A stretch of 6,766 bases of DNA from an uncultured Veillonella sp. (GCA_934216375.1 CAKQBP010000079.1:1-6766); one strand, 5' to 3'. Shown: positions 1 through 6,380, counted from the stretch's first letter. Notes: generated by a model not told the origin, from the letters alone. Numbers and translations: made by a program.

Positions 1-702
1 GTAGCCGCTATTTTGCTTAACATCGTAGCTATCGTTAAGAAGGAGCATACAGGGTATGTAATGAAAAACGATACTGTAGAGGAAGGCAAAGAGTTCAAAG
101 TAAATTATTTCTATGCAATCATTCCAATTATTCCTCTTGTATTACTTGTATTAGGTAGTAAACAGGTAGCGGTGATTCCAGAAATCTCCGTTCCTGTATC
201 TATGCTCATCGGTACTGCTATTGGTATCGTTGCAGTTCGCCCTAATGTGACAGAAGCGGTTAAGAAGTTCTTCCGTGGTACTGGTGACGGTATGTGTGAT
301 GTAGTAGGCCTTATGGCGGCAGCAGCATGCTTTACAGCAGGGATGCAACTCATTGGACTTACAAGTGCCCTTATTGATGGCATGAAGAACTCTCAACAAA
401 TCGCCCAAATCGGGGCAGCCTTTGGTCCGTTCTTATTGGCGGTTATTTCTGGTTCTGGTAATGCGGCAGCTCTTGCCTTTAATGGTGCTGTAACACCTCA
501 TGCTGCAGACTTTGGTTATGGTATTATGCAACTTGGATCCATGGCTCAAATCGGTGCTGGTATCGGTCGTAGTATGAGTCCTGTTGCGGGGGCAGGTATC
601 ATCATTGCAGGACTGGCAGGTATCAACCCTATGGAAATGGCTAAACGTAATGCCGTGCCTTGTATTATTGCGACTGTAGTCATTATGCTATTGTTATTAT
701 AG
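1..702 (+). CDS. dcuC: DcuC-family anaerobic C4-dicarboxylate transporter, C-terminal part (5' end off window)
   Basis: This is an inner-membrane carrier that, in its family, exchanges or exports C4-dicarboxylates such as succinate and fumarate during anaerobic growth. The frame is already open at base 1, so the gene is cut by the window edge; the visible 233 residues would be about half of a typical ~450-residue DcuC. The visible part shows a charged cytoplasmic loop (KKEHTGYVMKND), then hydrophobic segments starting YAIIPIIPLVLLVLG, a small-residue-rich stretch SGSGNAAALAFNGAVTPH, and the tail motif GRSMSPVAGAGIIIAGLAGI followed by NPMEMAKRNAVP. This glycine/serine-rich re-entrant and final-helix pattern is what I recognise as DcuC-like. 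The stop is TAG at 700-702. It converges on the minus-strand MFS gene and shares the terminator at 823-899. In a lactate or malate fermenter that uses the succinate-propionate route, succinate/fumarate traffic would be a sensible role, but the substrate is inferred from the family only. Confidence 0.85.
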   Translation, partial: VAAILLNIVAIVKKEHTGYVMKNDTVEEGKEFKVNYFYAIIPIIPLVLLVLGSKQVAVIPEISVPVSMLIGTAIGIVAVRPNVTEAVKKFFRGTGDGMCDVVGLMAAAACFTAGMQLIGLTSALIDGMKNSQQIAQIGAAFGPFLLAVISGSGNAAALAFNGAVTPHAADFGYGIMQLGSMAQIGAGIGRSMSPVAGAGIIIAGLAGINPMEMAKRNAVPCIIATVVIMLLLL

Positions 703-822
703 TCTTAAATCGGTTATATATTTGAAAGTATAGTTATTATAGTGAGTTCAATATGATCGTTATATTGAAATTATAATTATATCAACATTACAATTATATT
801 AATATCATAATTACACAGAATA
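703..822. other. AT-rich spacer after dcuC with a small hairpin
   Basis: There is no gene here. The stretch is almost entirely A/T and contains a perfect 8-bp inverted repeat, TTCAATAT (747-754) and ATATTGAA (762-769), around the loop GATCGTT, followed by loosely repeated AATTATA motifs up to about 810. The hairpin is weak because it is AT-only, and no T-run follows it, so I do not call it a terminator. It may simply be 3' untranslated sequence of the dcuC transcript. Confidence 0.5.
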
Positions 823-899
823 AAAACCCTTCTGTATACTGATTAGATATGTCATATTCGTGAGAATATAATCTTAATAATCAGCTATAGAAGGGTTTT
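823..899. terminator. Bidirectional intrinsic terminator between dcuC and the MFS gene
   Basis: The left arm 823-845 (AAAACCCTTCTG...ACTGATTA) pairs with the right arm 878-899 (TAATCAG...AGAAGGGTTTT), with only a small internal mismatch near the middle. On the plus strand the stem ends in TTTTCTTTTAT, and on the minus strand in TTTTTATTC, so either direction has a U-rich tail. It lies 120 bases after the dcuC stop and 17 bases after the stop of the minus-strand MFS gene, so it can end both convergent transcripts. Inside the large loop is a second hairpin, ATATTC (854-859) and GAATAT (864-869), closed by GTGA, a GNRA-type tetraloop. Confidence 0.85.
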
Positions 900-915
900 C
901 TTTTATGTATCGTTA

Positions 916-2094
916 TTATTTGAGTTTTAAGCCAATCCAAAGAGCAGAAATTATAAATAAGCAGCCACTTGCCCAGAATAAGGTAGTAAAACCTAGCCAA
1001 GCCATTAAGCTTGCACCACCAACAGCGCCTAAGAAGTAACCAAGAAATAAACATGATTGGTTGTAGGAGAATACTTGTCCCGTGAATTCACGAGGCGTTT
1101 TAGAGGATAGGTAGGTGTTTAATGCCGGTAACATACCACCTAGGCCGAAGCCTTGTAAAAATCGAATGAGTGCTAGTTGGTAAACATCAGTTACATAGGC
1201 TTGAGGAATGTTAAATAAGCCTACATAGATAAGAGATACGACTAATACTTTGCGAGGACCAATTTTATCAACTAATTTACCGAGAGGAGAACTACTTATT
1301 AATTGCGCAATACCCATAGCTGAGAAGACAGCGCCTGCAATAAATGCTAGATTTTCAGTATTGCTCGGAACAATGCCTTTGATATATACGGAGATAACAG
1401 GTTGTAAGGACATGATGCATATAGCATAAATAAATGATGCTACACACAATGTTACAATACTATTAAATTCAGGGATTTGTTCTTTTAGCTTGCTAATAGA
1501 CAGTTTCTCAACATTAGGCTTTGGTACATAATTTTCATGGATAAATATAGTGGCTAATAATCCAGCTAAACCCATGAGTATACCAACCAAGATGAAGTCA
1601 TTGCGAATACCTATGGTATCTGCAATATATCCACCTAATAAAGGGCCAATTAGAGAACCCGCCAGATTGGCCGAAGCTAATAAGCCAAGTGCCCAACCAG
1701 TTCGTTCGATGGGGGACTCTGAGGCAATTAATGTAATAGTTGCAGAATAAAAACCATTCACTAATCCTTGTATGAGACGAATGATTACAACCCCTTCAGG
1801 TGTTGTTTGAAAGGCGAGCAATAAATTACATAAAGCCATACCAAAGCTAGATCGTATTAATGTGATTTTACGACCTTTCTTATCTGCTACACGGCCCCAA
1901 AAGGGTGCCACTAAACATACGATTAAATAGGTTGCACCGGTTGCTAAACCTGACCAGAGAGACATAGCCGATGGCGTTTGAACACCTAAATCATGAAAAT
2001 ATAGAGGGAGAATAGGTGCTAATTGGCTCACTCCAAAGGATGTACAGAATACACATATTAAACTTATATACACCGTACGTTTCCACGTTTCCAA
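916..2094 (-). CDS. MFS drug efflux transporter, MdtG/PmrA-like
   Basis: A 392-residue, 12-helix major facilitator protein, the usual length for the DHA1 drug:proton antiporters. The signature motif A, GRVADKKGRK, is at residues 67-76, with its degenerate C-half copy LGKLVDKIGPRK at 271-282. A motif-B-like segment RLIQGLVNG is at 106-114 and the antiporter motif C region (AGSLIGPLLGG) at 145-155; motif C marks exporters rather than importers. The N-terminal pattern (WKR..., LPLYFHDLGV, LWSGL, APFWGRVADKKGRK) resembles, from memory, enterobacterial MdtG and pneumococcal PmrA. Substrates could be fluoroquinolone- or fosfomycin-like drugs or unrelated metabolites; the sequence does not decide. 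The start is TTG at 2092-2094, chosen because AAGGAGA (complement of 2101-2107) sits 6 bases upstream and no in-frame ATG gives a full first helix. It is a single-gene transcription unit, convergent with dcuC and divergent from the DUF805-like region. Base composition is ordinary compared with dcuC. Confidence 0.88.
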   Translation of the reverse strand: METWKRTVYISLICVFCTSFGVSQLAPILPLYFHDLGVQTPSAMSLWSGLATGATYLIVCLVAPFWGRVADKKGRKITLIRSSFGMALCNLLLAFQTTPEGVVIIRLIQGLVNGFYSATITLIASESPIERTGWALGLLASANLAGSLIGPLLGGYIADTIGIRNDFILVGILMGLAGLLATIFIHENYVPKPNVEKLSISKLKEQIPEFNSIVTLCVASFIYAICIMSLQPVISVYIKGIVPSNTENLAFIAGAVFSAMGIAQLISSSPLGKLVDKIGPRKVLVVSLIYVGLFNIPQAYVTDVYQLALIRFLQGFGLGGMLPALNTYLSSKTPREFTGQVFSYNQSCLFLGYFLGAVGGASLMAWLGFTTLFWASGCLFIISALWIGLKLK

Positions 2095-2100
2095 AGTATC

Positions 2101-2107
2101 TCTCCTT
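2101..2107 (-). promoter_or_regulatory. Shine-Dalgarno that fixes the TTG start of the MFS gene
   Basis: Read on the minus strand, AAGGAGA is followed by GATACT-like spacing of about 6 bases and then TTG. This near-perfect ribosome binding site is the reason for accepting a TTG start at 2094. Confidence 0.75.
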
Positions 2108-2109
2108 CA

Positions 2110-2137
2110 CTAGTCCTAGTACAATTTATAGAACTAG
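2110..2137 (-). promoter_or_regulatory. Operator-like inverted repeat in the MFS gene leader
   Basis: On the plus strand, CTAGTCC (2110-2116) and GAACTAG (2131-2137) are complementary at 6 of 7 positions, with centres 21 bases apart, about two helical turns. The repeat lies between the proposed transcription start and the ribosome binding site of the efflux gene, where a MarR- or TetR-type repressor could act. No regulator gene is seen in the window, so operator function is a guess; the arms are short and could arise by chance in AT-rich DNA. Confidence 0.25.
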
Positions 2138-2147
2138 AATATTAGTA

Positions 2148-2176
2148 ATTCTATATCTTTTTGACTTCATTCCCAA
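2148..2176 (-). promoter_or_regulatory. Probable promoter of the MFS gene
   Basis: Read on the minus strand, TTGGGA (complement of 2171-2176) and TAGAAT (complement of 2148-2153) are separated by 17 bases. They match the sigma-A -35 and -10 consensus at 4/6 and 5/6. Transcription would start near 2141, leaving a leader of about 47 bases that includes the inverted repeat at 2110-2137. Other AT-rich -10-like hexamers (e.g. TATAAA on the same strand) lack a convincing -35 partner. Confidence 0.4.
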
Positions 2177-2433
2177 TATTAAGTCAGGAAGTTTGTCATT
2201 TGCAATGGTATCTTGAATCCAGTGTTTGATGATTAAAATAAAAACTTATGCTCTCTTTTCCACAAAATAATTAGTAGGAGCTGATAACATATGTAATTTC
2301 AGTATACTATTAGTGCTTAGCGTAAACAATATAAATATTTTAGACCATAAGGTTAATATTTTAATATACATATATTTATATTAGAATAAAGAGGATTAGA
2401 AAATTGTTATGAGAGCGAAGAGAGAAATTTTTA
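2177..2433. other. AT-rich intergenic region between divergent loci
   Basis: I see no gene here on either strand. A/T content rises sharply from about 2230, with long TATA/ATAT tracts at 2325-2390. Many hexamers resemble -10 boxes, so a promoter for the plus-strand DUF805-like loci probably lies here, but none has a clear -35 at proper spacing. An AAGAGG at 2390-2395 lies too far upstream of the ATG at 2434 to be its obvious ribosome binding site. Confidence 0.4.
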
Positions 2434-2870
2434 ATGTGGCTAGATAATGAAATTTCACTATTTAAACAAAATATAGAAATGTTACGAGTGAATCAACGCA
2501 TAGGCAGATTAGCATATTTGTGGGCGGTGTGTGGATTAATAATTAGTAAATTTTTAGCTTACCTTATATTCGTTGTGTTGATAGGGCTTATTCAAGGTAG
2601 CTCACTTCAAGGTAGTCAGTTTTTGTCTTATATTTATTTTGGATGTCTACAGACTATACATATAATTGCAACTATTTTGGATGATTGGCCTTTTTATTCC
2701 GTATATCAATATTTTTGTTAGCTATCATCTTTTGTTTAAGAAATCTTGGCATATAGATAATTAAATGGAATGTCTTAGCGGTGTTGGTTGTTAATGAAGG
2801 AATAGGAGTTTTATATTGGAGAAGTATAATATTTTCAAATAATGTAAATATTATGATGCTTACTATATAA
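2434..2870 (+). pseudogene. Decayed DUF805-like small membrane protein
   Basis: The first frame runs from ATG 2434 to TAG 2719-2721 (95 residues). It begins with a polar head ending in RVNQRIGRLAYLW, an N-terminal pattern like DUF805 proteins, followed by a membrane helix at about residues 30-55. After the T5 run at 2691-2695, a different frame (codons starting at 2697) continues sensibly: SIFLLAIIFCLRNLGI, then an in-frame TAG at 2754-2756, then IIKWNVLAVLVVNEGIGVLYW to TAA at 2868-2870. LRNLGI followed by a tryptophan and a hydrophobic helix is the layout of the DUF805 hallmark (R-L-R/H-D-x-G, then W, then a helix). Rejoined, the product is about 145 residues, normal for this family. The simplest reading is a gene broken by a one-base loss and an amber mutation. 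The ribosome binding site is weak and the DNA is much more AT-rich than trpE. The function of DUF805 proteins is unknown. Alternatively the 95-residue frame is a real short protein. Confidence 0.55.
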
Positions 2871-2879
2871 TAAAGAGCA

Positions 2880-3860
2880 ATGAGACAGCTTTTATATTCT
2901 GAATTAATAAAATTTAAACTTGAATTATTAACATTAGTTCAATGTTTCAAGACAATTAAATTATTTACAATCAATATACAGACATACCTTTCTATAAACT
3001 TATTGGTGTTTATTGGTATAGGAATAAATATCTTTATTTTATCCACTCTTCCGGAGATAGTATATACTCAAGGAATTTATGACATTATATATTATGTGGG
3101 CACAGTTATTTATATTCTTTTTGTAGCTTTTACAAATTATGCTAGCTTGAATTATTATAAAAAAGTGCAATTTAATTGGGTAAATATCATAATTACTGTA
3201 CTTTTACTATTGATATTATTGGGTGGAAAGCATTTTGACCTTTCTTACGGAAAAGCTATTTTTGAGTCCAACAATATTATATTATGGGGCGTTGATGTAC
3301 CAGACTTATTCTATCCATGTCTTTTGTGTTCAATGTTGTTGTTTTCTGTAGTACCTAGGAAACTTTGGTTAAGAGATAATACTGTTGAACTTAAGGGAAT
3401 CATTTTTTGTAATAAGGTTATAGATGTACTCTGGGGTGAGCGTAATGATTTAACTACCTCTCAAATTAAAGCTATAAACTTTTTTTATAGTTGCCAAGAT
3501 AAAAGGTCTCTTTTAACAGATCTTTATAAAAGCATATTAATTGACAGTCTTTGGCCTAATGGACGAAGCACAGTTCGTCAATGGAATCTGTTTAATGTAT
3601 ATTTAGCGATTATAATATATAATATGATATTAAATTATAATATCGAAAACTGTGCTCTGCGATATGCTTTATATGTTTATCTTATATATATTATTATCAA
3701 CATGATCTTTAGACGTTTGAGAGATAGCAATAGTAGTATATTTTGGATTATTGGCTTATTTGTCCCTATTATCAATATATATGTATTGTATCTGCTGTAT
3801 AATAAAACCTCTGCGTTATACGACAAGGAACGTAACAGTATTTTTTATTATGCATTATGA
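2880..3860 (+). CDS. Multi-pass membrane protein with two DUF805-like units, function unknown
   Basis: I do not recognise a characterised homologue. The 326-residue product has about seven membrane segments, at roughly residues 35-55, 66-88, 98-115, 143-158, 236-252, 260-277 and 287-308, and no signal peptide. The C-terminal unit carries the clearest family mark: FRRLRDSNSSIFWIIGLF at 277-294, matching the DUF805 arginine-rich R-L-R-D turn followed by W and a final helix. The N-terminal half repeats the same layout more weakly (ASLNYYKKVQFNW at 88-100, then a helix), suggesting a duplicated module. Between them is a polar segment (about 160-235) with WLRDNTVELKG and DVLWGERNDLTTSQ, probably cytoplasmic. 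The start at ATG 2880 has a poor ribosome binding site (AAAGAG immediately upstream), so translation may be weak or coupled to the preceding locus, 9 bases away. The DNA is very AT-rich by eye. The frame stays open for 26 further codons after the stop, so the C-terminus may be truncated. Confidence 0.6.
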   Translation: MRQLLYSELIKFKLELLTLVQCFKTIKLFTINIQTYLSINLLVFIGIGINIFILSTLPEIVYTQGIYDIIYYVGTVIYILFVAFTNYASLNYYKKVQFNWVNIIITVLLLLILLGGKHFDLSYGKAIFESNNIILWGVDVPDLFYPCLLCSMLLFSVVPRKLWLRDNTVELKGIIFCNKVIDVLWGERNDLTTSQIKAINFFYSCQDKRSLLTDLYKSILIDSLWPNGRSTVRQWNLFNVYLAIIIYNMILNYNIENCALRYALYVYLIYIIINMIFRRLRDSNSSIFWIIGLFVPIINIYVLYLLYNKTSALYDKERNSIFYYAL

Positions 3861-3937
3861 TACATAAAATATGGAGATACGAGATTGTATGTTAAAGATC
3901 TTTCTATGGCTGAACAACAATTAGAAATTAAAACTTC

Positions 3938-3967
3938 TTGACTTTCATTCTATAGAAACATTATAAT
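3938..3967 (+). promoter_or_regulatory. Promoter of the trp T-box leader and trpEG
   Basis: TTGACT (3938-3943) and TATAAT (3962-3967) are separated by 18 bases: 5/6 and 6/6 matches to the sigma-A consensus. Transcription should begin near 3974, just before the T-box fold. It is the best promoter in the window. A second TATAAT at 3973-3978 has no -35 at usable spacing. Confidence 0.8.
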
Positions 3968-3984
3968 CAGATTATAATTTTATA

Positions 3985-4307
3985 CTCGCCTGAAATAAAC
4001 CGATGAGGTGGAGATAAAAATAGGAAATGCACTCACAGAGAGCGGGATTAGCTGAGAACCCGTAGTACGCAGCTTATTAAATGGACCACCGAGGGCGCAT
4101 GGAAAAGAATGAACTTTCACAGTCATTCCTAGTATGGTGCGACGTCACACGAGCGTTAGTCGTGAGGGATATGTTAGTATCCTGCGAAAGGGGAATGCAC
4201 TGCATTCAAACAAGGTGGTACCGCGATTTATAGCACATACAATCATATTGTAATAATAGAACTATAAACTCGTCCTTGACGTTATATTGTCATGGGCGAG
4301 TTTTTTT
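3985..4307 (+). ncRNA. T-box leader, tryptophan-specific (specifier UGG)
   Basis: This untranslated leader senses uncharged tRNA-Trp and, when it binds, allows transcription to continue into trpE. Stem I is visible: GGTGG (4007-4011) pairs with CCACC (4086-4090). The apical CGGG (4043-4046) pairs with CCCG (4059-4062), and an AGAGAGC-type bulge lies at about 4037-4043. Just inside the lower helix, on the 3' side, is TGGA: the triplet TGG at 4082-4084 followed by a purine, in the normal place of the specifier codon. This reads tryptophan and agrees with the genes controlled. Further helices are GAATGA/TCATTC (4107-4112/4123-4128), CACGA/TCGTG (4148-4152/4160-4164) and GGATA/TATCC (4167-4171/4178-4182). 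The conserved T-box sequence AAACAAGGTGGTACCGCG is at 4208-4225, with UGGU available to pair with the tRNA acceptor end. A terminator follows at 4266-4307. Confidence 0.95.
4266..4307 (+). terminator. Attenuator terminator of the trp T-box
   Basis: AAACTCGTCCTTGAC (4266-4280) pairs with GTCATGGGCGAGTTT (4289-4303) around the loop GTTATATT, and the stem runs into seven T residues (4301-4307). It lies 40 bases after the T-box motif and 17 bases before the trpE ribosome binding site, as expected for a T-box attenuator. With charged tRNA-Trp abundant this hairpin should form and stop transcription. Confidence 0.9.
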
Positions 4308-4324
4308 ATTGGCAAATGCCAGAT

Positions 4325-4329
4325 GGAGG
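4325..4329 (+). promoter_or_regulatory. Ribosome binding site that fixes the trpE start
   Basis: GGAGG lies 5 bases before ATG 4335. The frame is open further upstream to a TTG at 4287, but that codon lies inside the attenuator hairpin, so the ATG is the true start. Confidence 0.9.
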
Positions 4330-4334
4330 TTCTC

Positions 4335-5804
4335 ATGATTTTCCCTAGTCTTGACCGTGTGAAAGCTATCGCACCGGGCTACGATATCGTGCCTGTATAT
4401 ATGGAAATTTTATCCGACGTACGCACACCGATTAGTGTGTTGAAAGCGTTAAAACAAGTGAGCAGTCATACGTACTTGCTTGAAAGTGCGGATAATAGTA
4501 ATCATTGGGGCCGTTACTCCTTCTTGGGCTATGATCCTAAGATTGAGTTATTCTGCAAGAACCATAAGATGACCATCAAAGACGGAACGACTCGTACCTT
4601 TGAGTGTTCTGATCCTGCTGCAGAGATTCGCAATATTTTAAGCCAATACAAGAGCCCACGTCTCGAGGAACTGCCAACCTTTACAGGTGGCTTTGTGGGC
4701 TACTTCGGATGTGAATACATTCGCTATATCGAGCCAACATTGGATTTCCCAACGCCAGATGATGATTCTGCCATGGTAAACGATGTAGACCTTATGCTCT
4801 TTGATAAAGTTATCGCTTTTGATCACTACAAAAATAAAATTTACTTGATTGCCAACATCAGCACAAATGATTTGGAACGCAACTATAACAAGGCGGAGCT
4901 TGAATTGAAAGCTTTAGCTGACCTCGTAGTGAACGGTAAAGAGGCTAACATTCCAAAAGGCATCCTTAAAACAGAATTTACTTCAGAATTTACAAAGGAC
5001 GAGTTTGAAGCAGTTGTTAAAAAGACGCAGCACTACATCAAGGAAGGGGATATCTTCCAATGTGTTGTATCTAACCGTCGCGAAGCCGAGTTTGAAGGGA
5101 GCTTGTTAAATGCATACCGCGTATTACGTACCTTGAATCCATCTCCATACATGTTCTACTTATCTGGCGGTGATGTAGAGCTCACAGGTGCTTCTCCAGA
5201 AACTTTGGTGAAAATGACAGATGGTAAAATGTACACCTTCCCAATTGCAGGTACGATGCGACGCGGTAAAAATGAAGCAGAGGATCTTGCGATTGAAGAA
5301 AAACTCATTAACGACGAAAAAGAGTTGGCTGAACATAACATGCTCGTTGACCTTGGGCGCAATGATTTAGGTAAAATCTCTAAATTCGGTTCTGTAAAAG
5401 TAGAGGCATTACATATGTTGCAACGTTTCTCCCATGTCATCCATATTACATCTACTGTAAGCGGTGACATTCAAGACGGCAAAGATGCACTCGATGCTAT
5501 CGGTGCTACATTGCCAGCCGGCACATTGTCTGGGGCGCCTAAGATTCGTGCTATCGAAATTTTACACGAACTTGAAAAAAGCCCACGCGGCGTATATGGC
5601 GGTGCCGTAGGTTACATCGACTTCTCCGGCAATATGGACGTATGTATTGGCATCCGCATGGCTATGAATAAAGGTGGCAAGGTATATGTTCGTGCTGGTG
5701 CTGGTATCGTTCGCGATAGCGTTCCTGAAAGCGAATACAATGAGACCTTGATAAAAGGCCAATCTATGATTTCCGCAATTACAAGTGCACAGGAGGTAGA
5801 ATAA
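4335..5804 (+). CDS. trpE: Anthranilate synthase component I (TrpE)
   Basis: Converts chorismate to anthranilate, the first committed step of tryptophan synthesis, using ammonia delivered by TrpG; the complex is cytoplasmic. The 489-residue length is normal. Residues 1-170 form the N-terminal domain with the feedback motif YLLESAD (47-53) and GRYSFLG (59-65). The chorismate-binding domain starts near 215 (FTKDEFEAVV). NPSPYMFYL (268-276) completes the tryptophan allosteric pocket known from enterobacterial TrpE, so feedback inhibition is probably kept. Active-site segments are TGASPET (284-290), PIAGTMRRG (303-311), DLGRNDLG (339-346), SHVIHITSTVSG (366-377) and GTLSGAPKIRAIEI (396-409), then YGGAVGY. 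The IAGT form and the intact feedback motifs favour TrpE over the PabB paralogue. The start is set by GGAGG at 4325-4329. Expression is controlled by the T-box directly upstream, and the stop overlaps the trpG start by one base (TAATG). Confidence 0.97.
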   Translation: MIFPSLDRVKAIAPGYDIVPVYMEILSDVRTPISVLKALKQVSSHTYLLESADNSNHWGRYSFLGYDPKIELFCKNHKMTIKDGTTRTFECSDPAAEIRNILSQYKSPRLEELPTFTGGFVGYFGCEYIRYIEPTLDFPTPDDDSAMVNDVDLMLFDKVIAFDHYKNKIYLIANISTNDLERNYNKAELELKALADLVVNGKEANIPKGILKTEFTSEFTKDEFEAVVKKTQHYIKEGDIFQCVVSNRREAEFEGSLLNAYRVLRTLNPSPYMFYLSGGDVELTGASPETLVKMTDGKMYTFPIAGTMRRGKNEAEDLAIEEKLINDEKELAEHNMLVDLGRNDLGKISKFGSVKVEALHMLQRFSHVIHITSTVSGDIQDGKDALDAIGATLPAGTLSGAPKIRAIEILHELEKSPRGVYGGAVGYIDFSGNMDVCIGIRMAMNKGGKVYVRAGAGIVRDSVPESEYNETLIKGQSMISAITSAQEVE

Positions 5805-6370
5805 TGGTACTCCTTATAGATAATTACGATAGCTTTTCCTTTAATCTATATCAATTAGTAGGCTCTATCGATCCAGATATTAAAGTCATCCGCAGCGATG
5901 AATTAACAGTTGAAGAAATCCGTTCGTTGAAACCAGATTATGTGATACTTTCACCAGGTCCTGGTAGACCAGCTGATGCGGGCGTATACGAAGACCTATT
6001 GCGTGAATGCAAAGGGGAATTTCCAATCCTCGGCGTATGCCTTGGACACCAAGCCATCGGTGAAGTATTCGGCGGTACCGTATCCTACGCAAAACAAGTG
6101 ATGCACGGCAAACAAAGCGTGGCGAAACAAGTACACCCATCTAAAATCCTTAAGGGCTTGCCTGAACAATTCGAAGTCGCACGATACCACTCCTTGGCGA
6201 TTATCGACGAAACTATGCCAAGCGAACTCATCGTCACATCCATTACAGACGACGGCGAAGTAATGAGCGTAGAACACAAAGACTACCCGATATATGGAGT
6301 GCAATTCCATCCGGAATCCATCATGACACCAAATGGGGAACAAATGATTCGCAATTTCTTAGAAAAATAA
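5804..6370 (+). CDS. trpG: Anthranilate synthase component II, glutamine amidotransferase (TrpG)
   Basis: Hydrolyses glutamine and channels ammonia to TrpE. The 188 residues form one class-I glutamine amidotransferase domain of normal length. Visible are LIDNYDSFSFNL (4-15), the oxyanion-region PGPG (51-54), and the nucleophile elbow GVCLGHQAIGEVFGG with catalytic Cys79. MHGK is at 100-103, and the rest of the catalytic triad is His169 and Glu171 in QFHPES (167-172). The ATG overlaps the trpE stop by one base, and AGGAGG (5791-5796) lies inside the end of trpE, so the two subunits should be made in matched amounts by translational coupling. In some bacteria one such subunit also serves PabB for folate synthesis; that could apply here, but the sequence cannot tell. 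There is no fused trpD domain, and no trpD, trpC, trpF, trpB or trpA follows in the window. Confidence 0.96.
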   Translation: MVLLIDNYDSFSFNLYQLVGSIDPDIKVIRSDELTVEEIRSLKPDYVILSPGPGRPADAGVYEDLLRECKGEFPILGVCLGHQAIGEVFGGTVSYAKQVMHGKQSVAKQVHPSKILKGLPEQFEVARYHSLAIIDETMPSELIVTSITDDGEVMSVEHKDYPIYGVQFHPESIMTPNGEQMIRNFLEK

Positions 6371-6380
6371 CCACTGTTTT

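Noticed and set aside
13..15. TTG at 13 as the start of the dcuC-like gene
   Set aside because: The frame is open to base 1 and the visible protein covers only the C-terminal half of the family, so the true start is off the window.
2016..2216. Plus-strand 66-codon frame overlapping the MFS gene start
   Set aside because: Half of it is antisense to the first helix of the transporter and the rest covers its promoter; no ribosome binding site is seen.
2685..2720. Programmed -1 ribosomal frameshift joining the two DUF805-like frames
   Set aside because: No canonical X XXY YYZ slippery heptamer is in the right phase, and a second lesion (in-frame TAG at 2754) would still stop translation. Decay is simpler.
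4287..4334. Upstream extension of trpE to a TTG at 4287 (16 extra residues)
   Set aside because: It starts inside the attenuator hairpin, and the extra residues encode terminator sequence. ATG 4335 has a proper GGAGG five bases upstream.
5156..5470. Minus-strand open frame of 104 codons inside trpE, and similar antisense frames inside trpG
   Set aside because: They lie fully opposite conserved coding sequence, have no ribosome binding site and give no recognisable protein, so they are shadows.
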